Of a stretch of DNA of 64,000 bases, positions 22,971 through 34,600 are shown piece by piece. Origin of the DNA: Diphasiastrum complanatum (lineage: Eukaryota; Streptophyta; Lycopodiopsida; Lycopodiales; Lycopodiaceae); NCBI GenBank assembly GCA_029204225.1, contig CM055101.1:39963961-40027960 (forward strand), in the 5' to 3' direction. A program made the position numbers and the translations under genes. The notes beneath the pieces were generated by a model. That model did no database searches. It was not told the origin of the DNA and was given only the letters and a program-made list of their open reading frames with translations. Every line of letters starts with the position of its first letter. Position 1 is the first letter of the stretch.

Positions 22971-23830
22971 ATGTCTCTTACTGGTAACTCTTCATCTTCC
23001 TCATCTAATGAAGTTAGGATCATTTACAAGTTCAACGAATCTAACTTCTATATCTGGAAGTTAAAACTTCGGATGATGTTAATAGATTGAGATCTTTTGG
23101 ATGTTGTAGACGGGTCTGACCCGAAACCAGAAGACGTTGATCATCAATTAACTAAGGCATGGAAGATCAAGGATCAAAAGGCCCTAGCATCGATCACACT
23201 GAATCTGGACGACTCCCAAATATCCCATGTTACCACATGCAAGTCCTCTAAGGAAGCATTAGATTTGTTGTCGAATTTGTATGAGACTCAAGATGTAACA
23301 ACTAGGTTGCACCTTAGAAGGAAGTTCTTTACACTCAGAATGTCTGATTCTATAGCCATCACTTCTCACATCACCAACTATATATCTTTATTAGATCAAT
23401 TATCAGTTGTAGGATGTGCTATTCAAGATGATGATGTTGTTATGACCTTGCTTTCTTCTTTACCAAAGTCCTACGAGCACTTTGTAATGATGATCTCCAC
23501 TCAACCTGACTTGACTCTTGAAAAGGTCATCAGTCATCTTCTTCAAGAAGAAATGCGGAGAAAGACCAGTGGTCTGTACACGAAGAAGAAAGACAATTTC
23601 AAGGGCAAGAATCAAGTGCAGCAGCTGCAGCAGTAGAAGCCTCAGACTCAATCAGAGAGCAGTGGATCGTGCAAGAAGCTCTTTTGTTGATATTGTAAGA
23701 GCGCAAACCACAACATCAAGGAGGGTCATATCCACGTCTACAACAAGGCAAAGAAGTAGCAGCAACAAAAACCGAATTCTACCAATGCGGCAGAATTTAA
23801 GGAGCACACCTCTAATGAAGACAAACCATC
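22971..23830 (+). pseudogene. Copia gag
   Basis: Gag starts at an ATG at 22971 (MSLTGNSSSSSS) and shows the copia pattern FNESNFYIWKLKLRMML, then DLLDVVDGSDP, LYETQDVTTRLHLRRKFFTLR, DQLSVVGCAIQDDDVVMTLL and SSLPKSYEHFV. A zinc-knuckle trace (YCKSANHNIKEGH) follows near 23690. In-frame stops occur near 23087, at the TAG at 23635 and within the knuckle; several fit W, R or Q codons changed by a single transition. Confidence 0.85.
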
Positions 23831-23840
23831 AGAACTATTA

Positions 23841-25143
23841 ATGGCTTACAACAGTAGCAACGCAGACTACGATAGCTGGTATCTCGATAGTGGCGCTTCC
23901 CAACACATGACTCAAAGAGAATGGTTTACTAAGTACGTGGCTTATAGCAGAGATCAATTCATCTACCTCGGAGACTCTAGCACCATCAGTGTGGAAGGGG
24001 ACTATCAAAATTGCATTCCAAAATGCATTCTCTATTTTTGTTCCAAATGTTCTTCATGTATTGGATAGTATACAATCTTCGACAAAGATACTACTCTGAC
24101 TACTTGTAGTCAAGTTGAAAATTTATACATACTTTCTGACTCAATCGCACTAGCTACTACTCATGAGAATGTAAACAATAATGATTTACTGTGGCATATT
24201 GTTTTGGACATGCTAATACAAGATTTCTTTCTTATATGACGTAATAATTTAGTTGATGGATTGTATTTCTCTCTTTCATTAGATCGGAAATCATTTTTAT
24301 GTGAATCTTATATTTATGGTAAAAACTTTAAAAGCAGATTCCCTAGAACACATTCCATCAAGACAAAACATGTATTAGATCTTGTACATAGTGATCTTTG
24401 CGGTCCAATGCCAACTCCATCCTTAGGAGATGCACTTTATTTTATCACTTTCATAGATGATTATTCTAGATGGTCTACAGTCACGTTCATAAAGCACAAA
24501 TCAAAAGTCTTTAAATGCTTCAATGAGTTCAAGGCCATGGCTGAGACCCAAACATCTACAAAGGTGAAAGCACTGGTGGCGGTGAATACATATCCAATGA
24601 GATGTCCGACTAGTTGAACATGGCATTCGAAGACAATTTGCAACTTCCTACATGCCTCAGCAGAACGAAATTGTAGAAAGAAAGAATCGAATGCTTCTTA
24701 ACTCAGCCAGATCCATGCTACACCAATTGCACTTACTTGCAAAATTATGGACAGAAGCTATTGCCATAGCCTTTTACTTACATAACAGATCTAGCACAAA
24801 ATCCGTCAATAACAGAACTCCTTATCAAGTATGGCATGGACACAAGCCTAGTGTCAGCCATTTAAAAATCCTTAGTTGTATATGTTTTGTTCATGTTCCT
24901 AAACAGCTTAGGAAGAAACTGGACGAGAGGTCAAATAAATATATTTTCATTGGCTATCCTGATGAACATAAAGCTTACAGAGTTTATGATCCATCCACCA
25001 ATGTAGCATTTTCTTCTAGGGATGTAATCTTCAAAGAAGATACATTCTATGACTTTAAACCACCATCAATAAATGATGTTGTGTCATTTCATCATACTCT
25101 ACATAGCACAAAATCTTTCAATCATGATGTTTCTTCTACATAA
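23841..25143 (+). pseudogene. Copia protease and integrase
   Basis: The protease start is visible as DSWYLDSGASQHMTQ (about 23872-23916). After broken sequence, integrase resumes with LDLVHSDLCGPMPTPSLG and FITFIDDYSRW (24376-24470), then QQNEIVERKNRMLLNSARSM, RTPYQVWHGHKPSVSHLK and KLDERSNKYIFIGYPDEH, ending with FSSRDVIFKEDTFYDF (to about 25057). A frameshift near 24590 removes the region expected to hold the second catalytic Asp. Confidence 0.85.
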
Positions 25144-25329
25144 CCTGCAGCTACAGCTATAGAAGCCGAGCAGCCAACAATACCAATCACCAGAAAAATT
25201 CAAGAAAAAACACCATCGCAATCTGGTCAACCGATTGTTCGAAGATCCTCAAGGATTCGAACAGTTCTTGAGAGGTATACACCTCGATCTTTCTAGACTT
25301 CATCAAAAGATCCAGAGACCCTAGCCGAA

Positions 25330-26163
25330 GCTATTAACTCTAAGGATGTTGTGAAGTGAAAAGAAGCTATGGAAAGCGAGTACAACTCACTTTTGATGAA
25401 CCAGACATGGACACTCGTCAACTTCCCCACTCACAAGAGAGTTATCGACAACAAGTGGATCTTCAATAAGAAGATCAAATCCAATGGTTCCATTGCAAAA
25501 TGGAAAGCACGGCTGGTGGCTAAAGGTTTTACTCAAGTCCAAGGAGTGGACTAAAATGCAGTCAATCAGGACTCTAATTACATTAGCAGCTGCGAAAGAC
25601 CTCGAAATGCATTGAATGGATGTCAAGACAACGTTTCTCAATGACTACATCGAAGAGGAGCTGTATACCTTCCAACTGGAAGGATTCGAAGTCAAAGGCC
25701 AAGAGCACAAAGTGTGCAAGCTACACAAAGCAATCTATGGCTTAAAACAGGCTACAAGGGCTTGATTCAAAGGAATCAATGCTTATCTTATTCAATGGGG
25801 TTTTGCAAACAATTCAGCTGATTGTAATGTTTATTTCAAGAATATAGGTGTCAATTCAATTCATATAGCTATAAACATAGACGATGCATTTATTTTGTCT
25901 AACGACACACCATTCTATGTGACAACTTGAGCTGCATCTCACTATCTTTGAATCCCAGATTTCATGGAAAATCTAAGCATATTGAAATCCAGTACCATTT
26001 TTTTCGGAAAAAAGTTTTTTCAGGACAAGTGACTTTTCAATATTGCTCCACAACAGAAATGGTTGTAGACATTTTCACCAAAGCTCTTCTCAAGATCAAG
26101 CATCATAAATTTTTTAGTATGCTAAACCTGACAAAGACACCAAGGCACCAACCGCGACCTTAA
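25330..26163 (+). pseudogene. Copia RT and RNase H, internally deleted
   Basis: RT shows MNQTWTLVNFPTHKRVIDNK, KWKARLVAKGFTQVQGVD (25498-25551), a frameshifted WMDVKTTFLNDYIEEELY block and KLHKAIYGLKQATRA (about 25720-25762). A degraded AINIDDAFILS may stand where the YVDD motif belongs. The sequence then jumps to the end of RNase H (KHIEIQYHFFRKKV and EMVVDIFTKALLKIKHHKFF). Much of the RT C-terminus and RNase H is missing. Confidence 0.8.
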
Positions 26164-26335
26164 GGGGGACTGTTAGGAATTAATCTCACAGTCTTCTCCT
26201 TGGTGATATTATTATCTATTTCAAGATTTTTTCTACATGTTTATTGATCACTGATCTAGGGTAAAATGTCTGCTCATCTGATACCTACAGGATTCACAGA
26301 ATTCAGACAACTGAACTATTCGAAGGACGACTATG
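26162..26335 (+). repeat. Polypurine tract and truncated 3' LTR
   Basis: AAGGGGGAC (26162-26170) precedes TGTTAGGAATTAATC at 26171. LTR similarity to 21903 onward ends near 26335, so most of the 3' LTR is missing or replaced. Confidence 0.75.
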
Positions 26336-28045
26336 TTTGGTTGATCTTCAACCATGGGTAAAGACTAAATGATATCCATTCCTATTTAAATCTACATTCG
26401 AATGTCATAGGTAGATCATCCAAATAGGATCTAGATCCCTCAGATGGGATCAAAAGGGTAGCATATCATCATCAAATACTACTTGGCCTCAAAAAATATA
26501 GATCTGCAGCACAGATCTTGAGTAAAAATAGCAAAATAGGGGTGAAAATCACTTAAACTGATGGATCAGCAACCAAATATCCATAAGAAGTGTGCTGATC
26601 CCGACAACCCATACCGATTGTGCCAACGGATATTCACTCAACATACCAATTTTTGGGCACATTTGTCCAAGATGCGATCGCCACCAAAACGATATTGGAC
26701 GGTCAGATTGTAAAACTGGCTATCGACGATACGAAACTGCGAGCGAAACTCACGAAGCTCTAGCAAGACCTGCAAATAGCCAGCCAACATGAGTAGGCAC
26801 AAAAGGATGAGGTCTGAAGGCTAAAACAACATGAAGATAGCCTCTAAAATTACATCTCGAGTCTCTCCAAGACAGTAACAAATGCCTCTGCCCAAGTTCA
26901 AGAGCTCCAGCAAGAGGCAACAAGCCCCCCTCTAGGCCCAACTTCGAATCTATGAAACAGAGAATACTGGCCTGGGAGGGGAGATGCAAGCCTTACAAGC
27001 AAAGAAGGTAGCTTGGCTAGCACAACCTGTACCTGTAGATCGGCCTCTCACACAAGCTGAAATGAACTTGTACAGGCAGCAGATGCAGGTATACAGTCAA
27101 ACACTCAACAAGTATCAAGCAAAGTTTGATCGATACCGTGCGAGTGCAAACCACGAGCTAAGCCAAGCAAAGAGCGCCCTCATGGCGTGCCAAAACCTCA
27201 TGGCACAGAAACCACAACCGACCCAGGTGGTGATTCTAACACCACCAATGTATGATGCTGCACAGGCTAGTCAGAGCCAAGACTAAGGACAAGCAGTGAC
27301 AGGGTCAGATACACAAGGCCAAGGGCAGGACACGGGCTCAGATACCATGCAAGCAGCAACTCTGAGCCAAGCACCTGCATCTTTATCTCAAGGCTCGTGA
27401 TCGATCTCTTCCAGCCACACATTTCGATGGCCAAAAACGGTAGAGGATGAAATCAATGCCTACCTGGTCTAGTATCCCTACGAAAGCTCACGCGGCGGCT
27501 GGCAGTTCCCAATGACGATCAAGGAGGTGAAGGGAAACGAGCTGGCCTACCTCCCCCAACATTGGCCCCTCAACTAGAATGGCGCCAAAAGCTGTTCGAA
27601 AGAGGCCCTACGGCCATCAGGGCATATGTCACAAGTCCAAGATAGCTACAGGTGAATGCCACTACGTTCCCTACCCACGCAGATCAAAATGGGTGAAGTG
27701 TGGCACCCTATGGACAAAATCACAATTGCAACAATGAATTGGCCAAGAATTCAATCGGAGTACGGGTGGAAGATGGACGTAGATGCCAAGAGGGCTCTCA
27801 TTCAGTTCTCCAAAGAATATGTGAATTGTCCTGATCCAACAGTCTATGCGTCCGCACAATATGCTCGGGACTTAGAGTATTTGATGGACATCACCACCAA
27901 ATGGGACGACTTCTCCCATCCATCTGTTTTGACCCAAATACGGCCCTTGCGTCGTAGAAAGTTGAAGATGAACTGCCAGTGGCCCGAGTGTACTATAGAG
28001 CATCCATCCTCGGCAATCCATGGAACTCACAATTTCATACTTGGA
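26336..28045 (+). other. Unrecognised coding remnant, less AT-rich than its surroundings
   Basis: Coding-like blocks lie on the plus strand in shifting frames. One is a coiled-coil-like Gln/Lys-rich region (about 26640-27286), including EMNLYRQQMQVYSQTLNKYQ and SALMACQNLMAQKPQPTQV. Others are WQFPMTIKEVKGNELAYLPQ (about 27500-27560) and, at 27656-28000, MNWPRIQSEYGWKMDVDAKR and ALIQFSKEYVNCPDPTVYAS. Codon-like composition continues across stops. It could be a diverged gag or an unrelated captured gene. I do not recognise it. Confidence 0.4.
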
Positions 28046-29760
28046 TCGAGCAACATTGGTTAACGAGCGTCCATAAGTCCTTCTACCCTACCAAGGACAA
28101 GACGAGCACCGCAAGGTTGGAATTCATGGAAGAAGTCACCATATACCTTATTGGAATATTCTGCTTGTCCATTACCCCTCGGATAATATGGAATACTAAA
28201 CCGATGAATAACAAAAAAGTCCTCTAACAGACACTTTATTATTTCATTGACAAAATGTTCCTCGATCACTGACGGTCTCCATAGGACACCCAAATCGAAG
28301 AACGATATTTTCATATAAAAATTTTGATGTAGATTTTGCATCAGCTACATGAACTGCTCATGCTTCAACCCATTTGGTCATATAAACTGTCACTACAATA
28401 ATGTATCTAGCTTGAGTACCTCTTGCCACAGGATGGATAGGACCAATGTAATCAAGTCCTCATTTTTCAAATGGTACTTGAGCTAGAACCAGATGTAAAG
28501 GCTCGTAATGTTGTTTTGTAGGCCAACATGCAGTTGACAAACATCACATGACTGAATATATTTCTCTGTATTTTTATGAAGTGTAGGCCACCAACATCTT
28601 GATTGCAAGATCTTTTGAACAGTAATATCAGATGAGAAAAGTCCTCCTCCCATCCCATCATGTGATAACATGATTAGATCATACACTTCATGTGGCAATA
28701 CACATCTTCTCACAATATCATCAATTCCACGGTGATACAATTGACCATCAATCAATTGATAAGGTTGTGCTTTTAAAATCAATCGCTTATGTTGAACTTT
28801 GGACAAAGATTCGTTAGGTTGACCTGACATCAGATATTCATTCTTAATACATGATCTCCAAAATAATGTTGCTTACCTTTTCGAGCCACAACTCGAAAAT
28901 CAAATTCAGTCAATAATAGTAACCATCTTGCAATGCATCCCGTATTGCATGTCTTGTTTATCAAATATAGCAAAGGATGATGGTTAGTGTAAAATGCAAA
29001 GGGCGTCGCCATCAAATAATATCGAAATTTCTTTACTGAAAATACCATACCCAACGCTTATCGTTCAGTAGTGGAATAATTCTTCTCAGAATCACTAAGT
29101 TGTCAACTAGCAAAAATCTGATCGGGTAGCAAAATAGATCAAATGGCATATTTCGATGCATCAGTATGCACATAGAATTCAATTGTCTAGTTTGGAGCTC
29201 GTAGAATCGGTGCAGAAGCTAAGGCTTTCCTCAATTTTTCAAATGCTTCCAACGCCTCTGTTGTCCAAATCGGTACAATAGTCAACTTATAAAAAGGTCG
29301 TGCCACTCCGCAAAGAAAATAAATATCTGATAATAATTCACATGACCCATGAAAATGTAAATTCCTCGAATTGTTCCTAGTGGAGGTAACTCCACAATAA
29401 CCTTGATTTTGACAAGAAAATCTGGTACTTACGACAATGTTCAAATACTTTTTCCAAATGATCCAGATGGTCTGTATCAGCACTGTGGACTCCAAGATCA
29501 TCCAAATAAATTTCAAGAAATTTTTGCAAATACTCCTTGAAAGCAAATTGCATAGCCTGCTGAAATGAACTTGGTGCATATTACATAGTCCAAAAGACAT
29601 AACTTTATAAGCATACATTCTCCATTCTGTTGCAAAAGTTGTTTTGATATTAGATAATGATAGTGTCTCAAAGTTTCTCTCTTTGCCTGCTAAAACTGAC
29701 TTTGTTGGCAATGACAAATTTCAATAAGTTTGTTGCAAACATATTCATTGTGAAGATTTG
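28046..29760 (-). mobile_element. Ty3/gypsy pol remnant (RT, RNase H, integrase)
   Basis: On the minus strand, in order: an RT piece (TTFATEWRMYAYKVMSFGLC, about 29585-29650), the RT/RNase H linker (WTTEALEAFEKLRKALASAP, about 29195-29260), RNase H (KKFRYYLMATPFAFYTNHHP at 28830-29054), the integrase HHCC zinc region (SRCWWPTLHKNTEKYIQSCD, 28483-28830) and the integrase C-terminal half (IHRFSIPYYPRGNGQAEYSN, 28060-28341). Several frameshifts and stops are present. Gag, protease and LTRs were not identified. Confidence 0.8.
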
Positions 29761-31471
29761 TCATTGCTACTCAAAGCACTAATGGGTAGAACCTCGTCTC
29801 ACCTAGATGCTTCCAATCTCCATCGGAATACATAAATTTTATGAATACTAAGGTTCAAAGCCATCCCATCGATTGATAAGGAAGTTAGGCTTGAGATAAT
29901 TCTTGGAGCTAAATAGCATGCATGTACCATGCTGATTCCTACCTAGTATTCAAGGTTTGGTTGTTGCAATGATCAAGCGCATATCGTATGTTTGGCGATG
30001 GAATCCTATGAGCGAAGTTATAAAGAAAAGTGTTGCTTGGCCAACATTCTCTATGATCGATCTCATTTGGAAGATTTTTCTGTCTTCTACCAAACCCAAT
30101 ATTGCCAGATCTTGTATTAAGTTACGCTGATGGCAGCTCTTTCACATTATGGGAGTCAAAGAGCAAAATATTAACTCCAAGCTTATCCAAGAAGACTCTA
30201 TGGAGCATATTACTCTCAACAATTTCATGGGCCATGGCCTCATACCAATAACGAAAGTACTTACCAACATCAAACAGTTTGTGATTGGGAAGCAACCATT
30301 GATAAAAGACGACAAAATTCATTGTCCAAGTGTTGCATTGATACATGTTATCACGGTGCCATTTGAAATGGTTAAGTGGATCGTTAATCAACCTAGTCTA
30401 TTGGATAAACCCAAGCACAAGATTACACACAGACTTGTGCAACTCAACCACTTCCATCAGCCATCTTTTGTGAATGATTCATTACTTTTACCTGTCATGA
30501 CTTGTGAATCCATAGCTCCTATTACATGTAAATTGTCTTTTTACCCCAAATCTAGAGTGATACCATTTTGTGAGCAAAATGCTTGAGTAGTACCAACAGC
30601 TAAGACTATCAAAGTTCAGAACAACGTGAAGTGCTTAAATGGGCCCTGGAAGGAGTTAATTAACAAAGGTGGGTTCGATTAAGGCCATAAGGCACTTGTT
30701 TAGGGGGAAAAAGTAGCTGTTAATGGCATGGTTGATCAGGCTAAAAGAATAATAGACATGAAAGGTCTTATCAACATACGATGAGTTTTCTGGCACAATC
30801 TGTTGGAGTTCGAATTTTGAACTTCTTTTCCTCTTGAATCCTTGGTTAATCAGGTCACGTGCCTAAATCCATATGACAGCTTACGCCTTAGGCTTGACTA
30901 CAGGATTGGGATCTCTGTTGTTAATTCTTGGAGTTACTCCAATCAATGATTTATTATTTCTTGTTTACATTTTGATATCTTTGTTTGCTGTTTCTATTGC
31001 ATATTCGCGCATTGTCTTTTTTATGTTTACTTAGCACACAAAAGATCAATTGGCCTTACAACTTGCAAAAGAGTGCTGGTAGACCACTTCCACATAACAT
31101 TTAGATTCAAACAGCATGATCTACAAGTGACAGAATCAATTGAATTGCACCAAGTTTGAATATAAGGTGAAAAATAGCACATGCAACCTCATGCGATATT
31201 GGCGAGCTACAGAATCTTCAAAATTGCTGTATGTTAAAATCAACTACTCTGGGTACATATCCTCCAAAAATGCATGCTTTCATGCATAGTATTTGTGATA
31301 ACTTCTCAATGACTTGGATCTTTATAGAATTGAATACCCTTTATACAAAGCAAGAGACCTTACTAATCCACAACATTGCAATGTATTGGCATCTCTTATG
31401 ATGACCAAAGATACAAAATTTTTAACTTTGGAGTACACTACATGGAAGACAACGACTAGGGGTCTTCCTGA
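29761..31471. other. Unassigned DNA downstream of the plastid-protein gene
   Basis: There is no recognisable gene. Overlapping open frames on both strands at 30122-30586 look weakly protein-like but match nothing I know. The end nearest 31471 should hold the 3' UTR of the minus-strand gene. Confidence 0.35.
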
Positions 31472-31612
31472 CTACTTGTACTTTTCCATGATTTTTCGAG
31501 CCTCCTCCAATGTTTTTTCAGTACTTTGTTCATCACCTCTAGTGCTGTCTCCAGATGGCCTTTCTTCTTTGTTGAAGTAGAAATATACAAAATAACTCAA
31601 CGCTCCAATGGC
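31472..31612 (-). CDS. Terminal exon 4 of the plastid-targeted protein gene
   Basis: The acceptor TTTGCAG is followed by GCC ATT GGA, in phase with exon 3. It encodes residues 152-197, starting [18 protein letters not shown] and ending KIMEKYK, then TAG. Linkage to exon 3 across 19.1 kb is inferred from phase, the continuity of the hydrophobic segment and the lack of another partner. Confidence 0.8.
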   Translation of the reverse strand, partial: AIGALSYFVYFYFNKEERPSGDSTRGDEQSTEKTLEEARKIMEKYK

Positions 31613-34600
31613 CTGCAAACACAGGTAAGTCAACCCCTCAAACACGGATGAATAAAAATCAGTGCGATTTTTTGCTTCTCATATTTCCAATATAACTGGT
31701 GGTTGCTGAGAAATTTTTTTAGAAATTTCAATATGCTAGTTATGCTCAGCTAATGCTTACTTTGCCTAAAGAATGTGTCTTATGTAATTTATAAGATTTG
31801 CATCTCCAATGAAGTCAATTTATATGACTAAGTTCAAATATCACAACTAAAAAGAAGAATTCGGCATTGGAAGAGTATTTTAATCCCTTTCAATCATCAA
31901 TCCAAACTTTTAGGAAAAAATACAATCCTGTACATATTGCTGCAAATATAGATAATAGTACAGCAGGCCACAGGAATACAAATCAATGACAGTTATGAGC
32001 TGAAATGAGCATGCAAACACACGTGCCATTACTCAGTAGAAGTCTATAAATTTCTGAGTCTTATTAGTTTTACCAAGCTTTTTGTTGATTCACAGTTATG
32101 AGACTTGTTTTGAAGCCTTAAAGCTTAAATGTCAGTTTTCCAAAAGAATACTTTAACAGACTGTCAAGCATTTGGAGCTCCAAAATTATCTTACCTTAGG
32201 ATCTCTTCCTACCCCCTATTCTCTCATCTTTTGTGATCCAACTGAACATAAAGTCCTAAAAATGGTCCAATTGTAACATTCTAGGAAAATCAAATGCTCC
32301 ATGCTATCAAGACCCTTTTACAGAATGTAAACCCATCCAGGATGCTAATAATGTTAGCAAAAAACACCGATAAGTTCCACTTGATGGATATCTAGTATCA
32401 TATTAATTACTCTTCGTAGGGTATGGATATCAGAGCTATGTTTTACACTCAAAACTCATGTTGTTGTTGCAACATTCACATCATATCCTTTACCTCTGTG
32501 ACTTCAGTCTGGTAAAGGAGAAGTTTCCATTACATCTTTGACGTATAACTAGTGAGTCTAGAAAACTTGGAGCTCCCCAATTACCTTAAGATGTCTTCCT
32601 ATCCCCTCTTGCTCTCTCATCACTATACATTACATAGTCTCGGATGTACAGTTGGACAGTTCAAAATTTCATCACATCAGCTTCGGGTAGAGATTGTGGA
32701 TTCCCACAAAAGATACGTATTAGAGTATGCCAATTATGCTAGTTCAGGGAAGTTGATTTAGACAGACCATTTTGTCTTCTGATGTCCTACCTAAGATGAA
32801 ATCAGACGGAGAAATTCGTGTCTATTTCGAGACGATCCCGTTACACTCCACTCACTGATTGCATGTAGACATGTGTGGCTCCCTAATGCCACAAGAGAGG
32901 TTATTCCTTAGAGGAGAGATATGTCAAACTGCCCAGGTCCCATGCTGAGAGACCTGTGCAGACCACGATAACATCTTTTTTCTCTAGGCGACAACACCGC
33001 ATCCAATCAGACTCAGACGCAGACTTGGAGGATGATGCAGAGATGCCCACCCATCACAAAGACAACAAACATCGACCATGGACCGTATGACCAGCAGTGC
33101 CATTGGCATGGACATGCATTCAATACTTTGGGACTGGCAGCCATAAGTGCAACCATATCATAATTACTGGGCCTAAAAATGCAAGGTTAGCATTGCGATT
33201 GAATTGACTTTAAAAAGGTGCACAATTTTTAGAAGTAGCATTTACTTTCTTGCCTCCCTATTTTTGGCATAAGCCCTCTTTCTGAACGTTATAATAAGAG
33301 TTGGAAACTCTCCTTTGGTAGCTGATTGATTTGGAGACTTTGAGCTTTTAGTTGGTGAGTTTTATTAAAAAAAATTGTGGAAAATCTGGCCTGTGCTATC
33401 GTCGTCCCAGAAATTCATTGAATTTCTTATTTGGAGAATGCTTCATGATCGTCATTTGCTAGCTTTTCATGCTTCATGTGATGCTTTGCTGCAGTAGTGT
33501 TCTTAACATGGTATCAAAGCACTCCTTGGCCTACTTTAGATCGATTTTCATTTGATGGTTTGTTTTTCTGCCCTCCTCCATTATCGCCCCCTGCTTCTCC
33601 ACACTCTTATTTTCTGACTCTACTTCCACCCTCTTTTCTACATTTCCACCCTCATACTTTTTTCTACCCTTCCTCATCTTTTGACTCTATTGATAATCTA
33701 CCGATACTCTCATTTTATTTCCCGTTTGCCTGTTTTCACCTCCTTTTTGCTGAATTTTTGCGACTATTTTTGCAGCCCAATATCGTTCTGTTTTAACCTT
33801 TATCCCTTCTTTGCCTTCCTTTGCTGATTTTTTACTACAGTTTTGCTTTCCAGCACATTACCGTTCCATATTAGCTCTTTTTCCATTTTGTGGCGCCAGC
33901 CCGTTACCTCCCTTACCAACCTGTTTCAGCCTTGTTAATGTGTATCATTTCATCCCTTTTTCACATGTTACAATATTCTCTATTCCCTTTTTATTAGAAT
34001 TTGACCAATTACAGTCCTTTCCAGGCCACTTAAGCCCTTACAACTTCATGTCCGCCTGTTACTACTCATGCTCCTTACAGTTTGGATACAGTTCAATTTG
34101 GACGATCATGACTGTCAGTCTGTTGACCTCCAGGCCTCAATTGATGCCTTACCCACTGTTGGATATTGAGCAGATGGTAGCTAACATCTTTGCACAGTTT
34201 TCCGGTACCCCACCTGCCATTGTTAGTCCTGCTCCTATTACACATCTTCTTGTTGATTGAGTTTTTCCTACTCCTGTCGTCCTGGATCACTTGCTTGAGA
34301 TTTTAGGGGTAAAGTGCAGCTTTCTATTTACTAAGGGTCTCTTGATAACCGTAAATAAAAAATTTGTTTCACAAGATGGATATATATCTATTTGTGAAAT
34401 TAGAATATATCCAAATTCACAAAAGGTAAAGCTTAGAAACAATATACAAGCAACACAAAAAGTCAAAGGATCTACATCAAAACAATAATATAGAATTCAA
34501 TAAACAAAAAATCTTAGCCAAACAGCATTGCTTATGTCTGATCAGTACCCAAGCATAAGTTGCTAACTGGGTACTCATTCAGGTTATTACCTTGGCATGC

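Larger units (their letters stand above)
21903..26335 (+). mobile_element. Degenerate Ty1/copia element with both LTRs
   Basis: An element in canonical copia order: 5' LTR, primer-binding site, gag, protease, integrase, RT, RNase H end, polypurine tract and a truncated 3' LTR. The two LTRs align over their first roughly 165 bp (shared blocks CTCATCTGATACCT and GAAGGACGACT). Stops occur in every domain, and the RT/RNase H region has a large internal deletion around 25920. The element is not autonomous. Confidence 0.85.

Noticed and set aside
30122-30586. Overlapping frames of 89 and 145 codons on opposite strands
   Set aside because: They overlap each other, match nothing I know and cannot both be real. 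No further evidence supports either.
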